Assembly (NCBI GenBank): GCA_025526995.1
Contig: JAHLKG010000002.1
Location: 744,001-808,000 of the forward strand
Source: Powellomyces hirtus
Taxonomy: Eukaryota > Chytridiomycota > Chytridiomycetes > Spizellomycetales > Powellomycetaceae
Direction: 5' to 3'
Length of the DNA: 64,000 bases
The notes beneath the pieces are model-generated. The model did not search any database, was not told where the DNA came from, and saw only the letters and a list, made by a program, of their open reading frames with translations. Shown here piece by piece: positions 1 through 9,569 of the stretch (its first letter is position 1; each line of letters opens with the position of its first letter). A program made the position numbers and the translations under genes.

Positions 1-332
1 TGACACTCCATTGGCACACAAGGAACGTCAAGGCGTGGGCAGCGCCGACGAATATGAAAGCAAGTCTTCCAACTTCAGGGCTTCCGAACAGGTTGTCGTC
101 AATGAAGTGAAAGTAGAACCACACGGCATAGAGCGGAGCAAATGGAAATCCATAGATGTGCCATTCTTTCGGCGTTCGAATATGCAGTGAAGCGTCGGCT
201 ACATTTCTCGCAGCTATCAACGATCTAGAGCCAAATGCAGGTGAGTATGACCCGTAAGTAGGGTTACAAGAGATATTCCGGTATCGGGCCTTACTGAGTT
301 GGCCCCTGAGTGGCGGCAGCTTGGGTACTCAT
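1..332 (-). CDS. SPF1: P5A-type P-type ATPase (Spf1/ATP13A1-like), N-terminal part
   Basis: Only the 5' end is present; the gene runs off the left edge. Reading the minus strand, exon 1 is 332..295 (12 codons plus two bases) and exon 2 is 224..1, joined across a 70-nt GT-AG intron. The protein starts MSTQAAATQG and soon reaches a hydrophobic pair of segments (FPFAPLYAVWFYFHF, then FIFVGAAHALTFL) ending in CQWSV. This layout, two N-terminal helices followed by a W-S-V motif, matches the start of endoplasmic reticulum P5A ATPases, which act as transmembrane-helix dislocases. No catalytic motif (DKTGT) lies inside the window, so the assignment rests on the N-terminus only. It is divergent from RRP45. 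Confidence 0.6.
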
Positions 333-717
333 TGTATGCCTTTCCTACACACTCAAGTGCTTTCGGAACCGAGTGGTAATCGAGTCAGGGGAAGCGGGAA
401 ATAGGGATTTGGGATTGAAAGCCCGAAATCCGTGACGACAAGCCAAATCGAGGCGAGCCGCCACGTCAAACGTCGATCCCCTTCCCCAGCGAGAGTCACG
501 TGCATTGCGTTTTGGCTGCATTTGCACTTTTGTTCAAGATCTTGTACAGGAGACATTAAAGTAAAGAATTCGAAAGGAAAGATAGATCTCGGTCAGGCTT
601 CAATCTCAGCTCATTAATTCCGCTCTGAACGACTGCAAGTACCTTCAGCCTTTCTCCTCCACGTTAGTTTCTCCCGCGATATTTTTATAAAGTTACGACC
701 ACCACACAAACGCCAGA
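333..717. promoter_or_regulatory. Divergent intergenic region between SPF1 and RRP45
   Basis: These 385 bases separate the divergent SPF1-like and RRP45 starts and must hold both promoters. A TATA-like run (tttttataaag) lies at about 682-692, some 30 bases before the RRP45 start codon. Short open frames here overlap on both strands and show no recognisable protein. Confidence 0.45.
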
Positions 718-1722
718 ATGGTGAAGGATATAGCACCGAGCGAGAATGAGAAAGAGTTCGTGCTATCCGCACTTCTCAAAAGTCAACGAGTGGATTCAAG
801 AGGACCACATGATGTCCGCACGACGCGTATAAATCTTGGCCCACAGTTTGGCCATGCGGAAGTGCGACTGGGGAAGACTCGAGTAACAGCGAACGTCTCG
901 TGCGAAATCATTCGACCGCGGCCGAGCGCGCCCACGGAGGGCAATATCATATTCAATACGGACTTTTCTCCAATGGCATCCCCATCATTTGGTGATAGCA
1001 GCATGCCTTCATCTTCAGAAGTGTTGATCAGTCGACTGCTGGACAAGGCGTTACGACAGTCGCGTGCGGTGGACACAGAGGGCCTCTGTATCCTCGCTGG
1101 GGAGAAAGTGTGGCAGCTGCGAGTAGATGTTCGCGTCCTCGATCACGAGGGCAACATTGTAGACTGCGCCTGCATCGCGGCTGTTGCCGCGTTGCTGCAT
1201 TTCAGACGTCCGGATGTCACAGTACTGGGCGAAGCTGTCACAATTGTAGGTGTCTGGTGCGGAGTAGCAGATGCAGAGGATTTGTCGAACCTGTTGCCAA
1301 ACGGCACGATGCTTACGAGCTGACACTCTCATTGGGGCGGCATCGCATCGACGCGCATAGATATGTTACGCTTTATTAACCGCAATGCATTATCTCAACA
1401 GCACACGGTCGAAGAGCGCAATCCGATCCCACTGAGTGTGCATCACATCCCAATCTGCGTCACGTTTGCGTTCTTCCACAACGGGGAGAAGCAGGTGGTG
1501 GACCCAACTCTCCTCGAAGAGCAGGTCCAGGAAGGAGACATGACGTTTGTCGTCAACAAGCACGGAGATGTGTGCACGCTGTCCAAAGCGGGTGGTGTCG
1601 CTGTGGATGTCCAGCAAGTCATCCATTGTGCACGCATCGCTGCTGCAAAGGCCGAAGATATTACAGCTCTTATCAAGGAAGCATTGGCCAAGCACCAGCC
1701 GCGAAAAACAGATATCGTATAG
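718..1722 (+). CDS. RRP45: Exosome complex subunit RRP45 (RNase PH fold)
   Basis: Two exons, 718..1245 and 1402..1722, give 282 residues; the 156-nt intron starts GTAGGT and ends CAG and joins in frame. The protein is an inactive RNase PH-like subunit of the ring of the RNA exosome, which degrades and trims RNA in nucleus and cytoplasm. Visible family marks are the opening NEKEFVLSALLKSQRVDSRGP, the run TRVTANVSCEIIRP, the stretch LCILAGEKVWQLRVDVRVLDHEGNI (split by position but continuous), and HIPICVTFAFF in exon 2. The length is that of fungal Rrp45 cores without the long C-terminal extension of human EXOSC9. It is divergent from the SPF1-like gene. Confidence 0.93.
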
Positions 1723-2083
1723 TCACACCCCACTGTACCTTACATACTCTCCCGATCCGGTTGGAGCCCCTGTATATATATATATATTTCAGATGAATAC
1801 CACTCACATATTTAACGGTAGCAAAGAAAGCTCATTGAATCTGCCCAGCCAAAGTTGACGGACTTGGTGATTCATGCGTTGGGGCTTAGATTGCTCGCTC
1901 ACGTACACATCACAAGGGTCGCTTGGCGCCTCGCAAAGCCCTGGACAGGGCAGGTTTTGGCGTTCTCTATGAACGACGCCCCATTGAACGGAAGGGATCA
2001 TCGAAATTTTCCGTCTGTCACCTGATTCAGGAAGATACATGGTTGGAGTTCCTAAGTCGTTGGCCTTCTTCCTTTACCCCGAA
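1723..2083. other. Intergenic spacer, no gene seen
   Basis: About 360 bases between RRP45 and the receptor-like gene. It holds a short TA run (tatatatata) near 1772-1785 and no convincing coding frame. An alternative in-frame start for the next gene lies at 2039. Confidence 0.5.
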
Positions 2084-3197
2084 ATGTCGGACGATACCGA
2101 AAGAGACAAGAACTACTCCATCTACAATCCCGACCAAGTGCGCGTTACATGGGGACTGATTGTGGTGGCAACGGCTCTCTCGCTCATCTGCGACATCATA
2201 CTCCTTTGGAAGTATCGCGGCCGACGACAAAAGTTCCACATCAGAACCATTTTTCATTTCTGTCTCGCAAACGCCCTGTTCAGTGGCCCGTGCTTTGTGT
2301 ATTGTCTTCTGCATGTCGTCGGCACATACATGCCAGAGTCGGGGTTTTTCTGTCAGGTGAATGTTGGATTGCATGTGTGGGTATGAGGATGGCATGGCGT
2401 GGCTTTCAAAACCCGTTGTTCCCCTCACCAGACGCAAGGCCCGATCCTCTTCATAACAATAATGGCTTGCACTACCTTCCTTGCCCTGGAAAGCATACAT
2501 CGCTACTTGTCGATAGGGCACGGGTGGACAGTGTCAACTCGCACCGAGTGAGCGGCTTTGATGGACTCTTTTCTTTTTCTGCGGTCCCTGACCTTCCTGT
2601 TCCGCAGGGACAACATGATCATCGGGGCCTGGACATGGGCGATAACATCGATCGCAGTTGCTCGCCTGGTTTCCTGGATCAAACCAGGGATGTACGATTG
2701 GGGCTACAAAAACGAAATGTGGTGTGGGATCCGACACGACTCCCAGCCCGCACTGGCCGCTCTCATCGGCGTCATGGTCATCCCTCCTCTACTCATCCTG
2801 GTTTTCTGCTACACCTCGATCTATTTGCATGTCCGCAAAGTGCTCAAGGACGAGGCCTCTATCCTCACCGGGCGCCGTAAATACCAATACAAATGTGCGA
2901 AGACGATGGGCGCGTACGTCGCCACCTTTCTGGCAAGTTGGAGCGGAATCATGCTGCTGTGGGTGGTATGTGGACTAACTGGGAAAGAACCACTGTGGTG
3001 GCAAGAGACGGCGGTAACCACCCTCGCGCACCTGAGTGGTGTCTTTGTAAGTTTGTCCTCCGTCTTCCCCCAACGTCCCATCCTCATGATTCTCAGCCCT
3101 GTGGTCTCTTCCTCCCATCCAGAGCTTTATCCAAGTCACGATAGCTAACTGGGATCGTGCTGGATCTCCCGACGCACTCACCTTTCCGCTTACGTAA
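2084..3197 (+). CDS. Seven-transmembrane receptor-like protein (GPCR-type)
   Basis: Four exons, 2084..2356, 2432..2547, 2608..3046 and 3123..3197, give about 300 residues. Seven hydrophobic helices are seen: near residues 17-40 (GLIVVATALSLICDIILL), 52-72, 92-118 (ILFITIMACTTFLALES), 134-153, 180-205 (GVMVIPPLLILVFCYTSIY), 225-248 and 262-285. A cysteine just before helix 3 (FFCQ) and one in the loop after helix 4 (MWCG) could form the usual disulfide. The pattern resembles the cAMP-receptor/secretin-like group of fungal and amoebal receptors, but no diagnostic motif was proven. The start could also be the in-frame ATG at 2039, and the short C-terminus after helix 7 suggests that the last splice may be imperfect: another frame stays open to about 3350. 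Confidence 0.62.
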
Positions 3198-3360
3198 CTT
3201 ACACGTCGGGAAACACGAGCGCGTCAGCGCGACGGTGGAGCAAAAGGCCACAATTCAGAGAGACACCTCGCTACCTTCCAATTCCAGTGATTCTATGAAC
3301 CGACGAGCCTCCGCCATGTCGTCGTTGCGCATCCTTGTATCCCATGTCTAGATCACCTCT

Positions 3361-3398
3361 GTATTATTATTATCATCATCATCATCATCATCATCATT
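3361..3398. repeat. ATT/ATC trinucleotide microsatellite
   Basis: The run begins as att repeated three to four times and continues as atc repeated about eight times. It is noncoding and lies 3' of the receptor-like gene. Confidence 0.9.
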
Positions 3399-4224
3399 GT
3401 TCTTTACTCGCATCGGGCATGTCGTGATTCCTGCGCGAATCGCACCGTGTTTACGCTTGGAACTCTCACTCTCTCATACCGGCTTCCTTTGTCCACCCAT
3501 TCCACGAACACGTCCTGGAGTTTCAAGATCCACTTGCCGTTGAAGTCTGCTTCGTGCACCGCGCGTTGAGGGAGCTATCGGAAGCCGCGCCGCAATGCAA
3601 CCCTTTTGTTCATCGACAACAGAGATCGGAAACTTCCCTCTTAGCTTTAATTGTAAAGAAGACCTGACGACGAGATCACATGACCGCCGCCGCCGAGTTT
3701 GTGAGGGTTACGTTAGCGAAGCTCTGCCACGAAGCAAAGCGGTACCAATTCTATTCTTCTGGAGGTTACAAACAGTTGCGACTCTATCGATATGTGCAGA
3801 TACATAAGGATCGTACAAGGACCATGCCTCCGATGGAGGGGTCATGGGTTACCAAAAATCTCGGCCCGACAACGCATCTTCCCGAAAGACGTGCTGAGTA
3901 CATCAGCCGTTATGCTCATTTTGGTTCTAGGCGGCAGAGGACTTGTAGGCCCTGCTCTCGAACACGTTTCGAACACTCAAGAGATTCAAAAGCAACCCAA
4001 CGAAAAACGACGCAGATCTAAGGTAGTTCGGGTAGTCTTCCATCAGCAGCAGAAACACGAACAGGAGTCGTGTGACAAAAAAGCCAGTTGGAAAGGCGCT
4101 GAGCTTCACCACCCCGTTGACCCTGGTGGATTGCATACAGAAAGGAGTTGTCTGTATGCAAGTAGCTCAGATTGCTCGGCGAATCCAGTTTGAGCCGCGG
4201 TTGGGAACGGGAATGCAAGGGACG

Positions 4225-4342
4225 CAGCTGGAGTTACAGTTGTGGACGCAGTTGGAGACACAGTTGGGAATGGAGAGCACGCAGTTGCAAGTCCAGTTGG
4301 CGTGAGTTAGAACTCGACCTGCAGTGGTTAAAGATGCAGTTG
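4225..4342. repeat. Periodic CAGTTG/CAGCTG array
   Basis: The hexamer CAGTTG occurs at 4237, 4249, 4261, 4282, 4294 and 4337, with CAGCTG at 4225. Three consecutive copies and one later pair are spaced exactly 12 bases apart. On the other strand these read CAACTG, a Myb-type recognition core; they also fit an E-box (CANNTG). The surrounding bases are a degenerate 12-base tandem repeat. Confidence 0.7.
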
Positions 4343-4473
4343 GTGTGAGTCTAGAGGTCGGGGTCAAGCACCCTGCCGACAAAGGAGAGCGAGGCTGACT
4401 CCCCCATTATAGCTATTGCTGAGAAAAAGCTCTGTTGTTATATATAAGATATCCCGGATGTGATAGGTCTCTT

Positions 4474-5678
4474 TCACGATTCAGGTACATCGAGTGACAT
4501 ATGCGGCGGCCATTGAACATGGTTGAGGGTATAGTGAGCCTCCAGCGTCTGTCTCCCGTCGCGGTCTGCAACCAAGCCGCGCAGGAACCAAATTTCGCGG
4601 ATCATGCGATTCATATTTTCCGAGAGAGCGTCGACTTTGGTAGTCATCGTGGTGGCAACCTGTTCCAGCGTTTGTTCGCGTAGCCGTTTCTTTGCGCGAG
4701 AGCGTGCGGATGGCGTTTTCCCCGCGAGAAGGGTGGGCGAGAGTGGAGGTATTTCGATGTCCAGGACGGTGGAGGTGGAGTCGGAGGGCCGTGAAGGTGG
4801 TGGTGGTGGTGGTGGTGGTGGGTGAACCCGGTGGTGCATTTTCGGCGGATGGCAGTTTCTGCTTCTTTGCAGAAGGCTCCTCTACCGGGCTAGTATGATT
4901 GGCACGCTCGTTGCGAGAAGCTGTCGGTGTGGCATCCCATGGCAATGGTGAGTATTGAGGCTCTGCCTGTCCCGAAGCAGTATCGTCGTAGTATGCGGAG
5001 TCAACTGTTGTGACGGTCGCTGGGATGGGAAAGTCGTGCGTTCCCGTCGGCGCCATCACGCCTGCTGATGGCATGTCTGCCGCATCGGTGAACGCCCTAT
5101 TAAGCTGGCGCATAAACGTGGGGTTCATGGGGCGATTAATGCGGTGTGCAGAGGACTGGAACGAAGAAGAAGAAGATATTGATGTTTGCGCGGGATAGTC
5201 TGTCACTATATGTTTCACAACGTTAGAAATGAAACAATGGAAGAAGTATCAGGCGTTCAGAGCTGCCACGTCAACACTCACGACTGGTTACCGAGCTCAA
5301 GTCTCCAAAAGGACTATCTGATAAACCCACACCATTCGCGGTCGCCGTTCCCGTTGCAAGAGCATTTACCAGCGAAGCCAGTAGCATTGGATCCAACTCG
5401 GGCAGAGGACCATTTTTCTGTGCTTCGATGGCTGTTTTGAGAAGGACTTCTTTCGAGACAAGTGCAAAGGAAAGTCTCGTAGAGCTGTTGTTGCCATTCC
5501 CAGGCAGAATGAGAGGGAGAGCAAGTGTGTCTGTCTGGTTGTGCTGATGTGCAAATTGAGGATGCTGGTGTTGAGGAAGCGGCGGCGGTGGAGCAGGCCC
5601 GCCAATGTGATGATGTCGATGGGCCATGGCAGTTGCGCTGTTGTCAAAAAATGTGCGAGACTGATATCGAATACCCAT
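4474..5678 (-). CDS. Fungal bZIP transcription factor (frame interrupted)
   Basis: Exon 1 is 5678..5282 and exon 2 is 5205..4474, joined by a 76-nt intron (GTGAGT to TATAG). The N-terminal two thirds is low in structure (His/Pro-rich and Ser/Thr-rich). The C-terminus carries SARSRAKKRLREQTLEQ followed by a heptad region and ends in LRGLV, the signature of fungal bZIP factors of the CYS3/MET28-like type, which bind DNA as dimers. Exon 2 is open in one frame up to about 4820 and in another frame from about 4840 on; the switch falls inside a CCA repeat. So either a one-base shift exists here or an unseen small intron does. The usual invariant Asn of the basic region is absent (GKTPSAR where NTAASAR is typical). 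Start choice is tentative. Confidence 0.6.
4796..4820. repeat. GGT/ACC triplet repeat inside the bZIP gene
   Basis: About eight GGT units on the plus strand. They encode poly-Pro in one minus-strand frame and poly-Thr in another, and the two open frames of the bZIP gene meet here. Confidence 0.85.
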
Positions 5679-6592
5679 CCGACGACTTGATGGGTGAAAA
5701 GGAGGTCAGCGGCGTATTAATGCCGAACTGAAGGGTTCTATTTTGTGACATCAACTATATATGCGATAGGACTGAAGTAATAGGCACAAACGGATTGGCA
5801 CACGGACGGTTGCGTAAGAACTGGTCGTAGAATCGACTTCTTCCATGGAACGCAGCCACGACTGTTCTCATCGCTCATTCTCGATCACATATTCCTCATT
5901 CCAACAACTGGTTCGTGCATTCATTCATTCACCGGAGAGCACGCACGCACACTTGGCACACTTGGCACACTTCACACTCGCGATCAGGAAAACGCGTTCA
6001 CACCACACGCGTCTCCCATGGCGCAATCCGTCACGTGACAAGCGCGTCCGTTTTCGGTCAACATTCTAGATCTGATCTCCTCTCCTAAAAGGAACGAATT
6101 CTCTATTCGACGACAGACGTACGATCTTGGCAGCATCGATAGCACCAACGCAGGCTCATGCGTGTGAGAATGTACCAAGTGATACGCAAAATATTACGCA
6201 TCACTGCTGTACGGTAACCGGGGTAAGGTCAAGAATCAACGATCCGAACGCTTGTAACACGATCCGCATGATAGTCGTCACAGTAGTGTTGAGATAAGCT
6301 TCGGTAGAATCGCCGCCGGAGGTGACGCGCCGCCTGCCCGCCTCCCCTCGCGACGTTTTACCCACCGCTTAACAGATAACTATCCCTCTTTTTTTCCCAT
6401 TGCTCAACTGTGCACGCACCTCGCATCACAGACGTCCTCGCCGTGATAACTCCATTCTACCACTCCCACTCCTGTTTGTGCATTTGCTCTACTCTCGGGC
6501 TCTGTCCCCTTCCCCTCGTTTCCACAGCTTACCAGTGACATTGGTCCATCCGCTGACCCATTGAAACAACCTTGTCGTCCCAGTTTTGAACC
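5679..6592. promoter_or_regulatory. Divergent intergenic region between the bZIP and Lon genes
   Basis: About 910 bases separate two divergent starts. A TATA-like run (tatatatgcg) is at about 5756-5765 on the bZIP side. A pyrimidine-rich stretch lies at 6385-6400 and elsewhere ahead of the Lon start. Short open frames (5845-6178) show no recognisable protein. Confidence 0.4.
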
Positions 6593-9482
6593 ATGGCACC
6601 CAAAAGCCCAGAGATTCCAAAGACCCTTCCGATTATTCCGACTAGGAACAATCGGGTTCTTTTGCCGGGGATAGTGCTGCGTCTGCAGATTGGGAGAAAG
6701 GACACCACACATTTGATGGACCAGCTGTGGTTGCAGCACGCAAAGAATCCCAATATTATCGTAGGATGTGTGCCTTTGAAGCCCAGTTCAAACGAAGATC
6801 AACAGAAGGGCCCTGGGAAAGACACCGTGCTGCTGCCTAATGCGCCACGGGCAATCCGTCATTCCCGGACTGCGAGCAATGTCGACGATGGACGAAAACC
6901 TATCGATCAAAATGAGCTTTTTGGCTGGGGAGTGGCAGCTCGTATCATCAACTTCAAAAAGAACAGCGCCAGCGAGACCAAACTTACCCGCGCCAGTTAC
7001 ACCGTCACGTTGGAAGGTACATTGATCTTGCAGCTCTCGGTGCAAAATTATTGAGGCTCATATGCTCACACTTTCTGAACAAACAGGAATATCGCGATTC
7101 AAGATCGACAAATTCCTGAAGACAAGCCCTTTCTTCGAAGCCTCAATCATTGTTCATCCGGAGCAAGATTTCGAAAAAGATGACACAGAATTGCAGGCCA
7201 TCATCCTCAATCTACGTACAAGCGGGCATGGTAGGTTCACCCAGTGACGTTTATGGTAATGGCGAATCCCTCACGCGCATAGTGTTTTTTTAGAGCTCGC
7301 AAACGTCCTCTCGCAGCTACAATTACCGCCAACGGTTCTCAGTCAACTTCGTCAAATGCTGGATTCCACCTCTCCAGGACAACTTGCAGATCTGTTCGCT
7401 AGTATGATTGATCTCAGCATGGACGAAAAACTGCAAATACTGGAAACAACCGACGTGAAAACGCGGATAACGCGGACCCTTGAGCTATTGACTCGGCAAA
7501 TTCAAGTTCTCAAAATCTCACAGAAGCTTCAATCTACCGTTGAAAGCAAACTCGGGAAGAAGCAACGGGAATTCTTCCTGCGTCAACAGCTGGATGCCAT
7601 CAAGAAAGAGCTTGGAGAGGAGGAAGATGGGGAAGAGGATGAGGTTGCCGATCTGGGCACAAGAATAGCGGATGCCAAGCTGCCTGAGGAGGCCAGCAAA
7701 GCGGCAGGGCGTGAGATTCGTCGCTTGAAGCGCATGCATCCCAGCATGGCAGAGTACCAAGTTGTGCGAACCTACTTGGAATGGCTATCCGAACTGCCGT
7801 GGGAAAAGCAGTCTGAGGATGTCATGGACATTGCTCGAGCACGTCAACAGTTGGACGATGACCACTTTGGTCTCGAGAAAGTAAAGACCCGAATTTTGGA
7901 ATACCTGGCAGTGCGCAAGCTGAAGAAGGATTTGAAAGGCCCCATTCTATGCTTCCTGGGACCTCCAGGTGTGGGAAAGACTAGTTTGGGTAAATCACTA
8001 GCAAATGCGCTTGGCAGAAAATTTCACCGCATCTCTCTCGGTGGTGTTCGTGATGAAGCAGAAATCCGCGGTCATCGACGAACGTACATTGGAGCTTTGC
8101 CCGGTAGAATCGTTCAAGGTCTGCGCCGTTGCGGCGTGAACAATCCTGTTATTCTTCTGGATGAGATTGACAAGTTGGGACGCGATTCCCGAGGGGACCC
8201 TTCTTCTGCTTTGCTTGAAGTCCTTGATCCGGAACAGAACTCGACCTTTACCGATCACTACTTGAACGTGGCTTTTGATCTTTCCAATGTGCTCTTTGTG
8301 GCGACTGCCAACGATGGTGATACCATCCCAGGCCCGCTGCTCGACAGAATGGTAAGCAGCATTTCCTTACTACCGCTCTCCTGTCCTACATGTCATCTCT
8401 GATCACGATCAAATCTTTGCGGGATTTTAAGGAAGTTATCCGCATACCAGGATACACGTTTGATGAAAAGCTGCACATTGCCGAACGCCACCTTCTCCCA
8501 AAACAAATCAAAGGGCATGGTCTTAGCCCGGAAGAAATCCAGATCGACGAGAACGTGCTGTTGAAGATTGCGACGGGTTACACCAGGGAAGCCGGTGTAC
8601 GAAATTTGGAACGGGAAGTCGGAGCCTTGTGCCGGGCAATGGCAGTCGAGTACGCCGATGCAAAGGAGAAGAACGAGAGGTTTGACGGACGTGTTACGGT
8701 GGAAAGACTCGAGAAGATCTTGGGGCCGGAGCGGTATGACGATGAAGTCGCGGAACGTACGTCCATCCCAGGCGTTGTAACTGGGCTGGCATGGACCGCC
8801 AGCGGCGCGGGTGGATTGTTGTTTATTGAGGCCACTCAGATGGCAGGCCGGGGAGTGCTGCTTTTGACAGGTGAGATAACGCTAACATGTTCCTGATGGC
8901 GTAGGATTGGTCTGGTCAACTGACTTCCGTTCATCCTCGCTGGCAACAGGAAAACTCGGTGATGTCATCAAAGAGTCGGCCCAAATCAGTCTGACCTGGG
9001 TTCGATCCAACGCGATGCGGCTGGGGCTGTCCAAAGTGGCCAACGCCAATGTCCTCGAAGGTCTTGACGTGCACATTCACCTGCCGGCAGGCGCCATTCC
9101 CAAAGACGGTCCCAGCGCTGGCGTCACGATCGTGACTGCGCTCGTCTCTCTGTTCACTCAGAAGTCGGTTCGCGATCACACGGCCATGACGGGCGAAATC
9201 ACCCTCCGAGGCCAGGTGCTTCCCGTCGGTGGCATCAAGGAAAAAGTCCTTGCTGCGCATCGGGGAGGCATCAAACGCATCATCATGCCGTTTCGAAATG
9301 CCAACGATTTGAGCGAGGTGCCCGCCAATGTCCGTAGCGACATTGAGTTCATTTTCGCAAAGACAGTGGACGAGGTCTTGCGTGCCGCATTTGACGACAC
9401 CACCGCTTCCGCAAATCAAGACGCCATTGTTGCGGTCCCACCGGATCCAGTCAACCAGGTCTACCTACAAAGCAATCTATAG
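6593..9482 (+). CDS. LONP2: Lon protease, peroxisomal type
   Basis: Five exons, 6593..7016, 7087..7230, 7294..8351, 8432..8870 and 8950..9482, give 865 residues with phases that all agree. Order of parts: N-terminal LON substrate domain (start [16 protein letters not shown]), coiled-coil linker, AAA+ module with Walker [10 protein letters not shown] near residue 411 and Walker [10 protein letters not shown], then the protease domain with the Ser-Lys dyad in KDGPSAG (Ser near 741) and GGIKEK (Lys near 783). It degrades misfolded or unassembled matrix proteins using ATP. There is no mitochondrial presequence and the protein ends in Ser-Asn-Leu, which resembles a type 1 peroxisome signal but is not the usual SKL. 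It is convergent with the cysteinyl-tRNA synthetase, only 87 bases apart. Confidence 0.95.
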
Positions 9483-9569
9483 GGTGGTATAGTGTTTAAC
9501 AGTGTATCAAATATATAATGTGTACTTTTTTTGAAAAATCTATGTCACACGTTTTCTCTCTAGGCCAGG

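Larger units (their letters stand above)
3198..4473. other. Repeat-rich intergenic region, no supported gene
   Basis: This 1.3-kb spacer between the receptor-like gene and the bZIP gene holds a trinucleotide microsatellite (3361-3398) and a 12-base periodic CAGTTG array (4225-4342). Several overlapping open frames of 70-130 codons lie at 3595-4218 on both strands. None has a recognisable domain. One minus-strand frame (4136-3927) would encode two hydrophobic segments but has no plausible partners. Confidence 0.5.

Noticed and set aside
3595..4218. Overlapping 60-130 codon frames, including a minus-strand frame with two hydrophobic segments (4136-3927)
   Set aside because: No recognisable domain, no good splice partners and overlap on both strands; not enough to call a gene.
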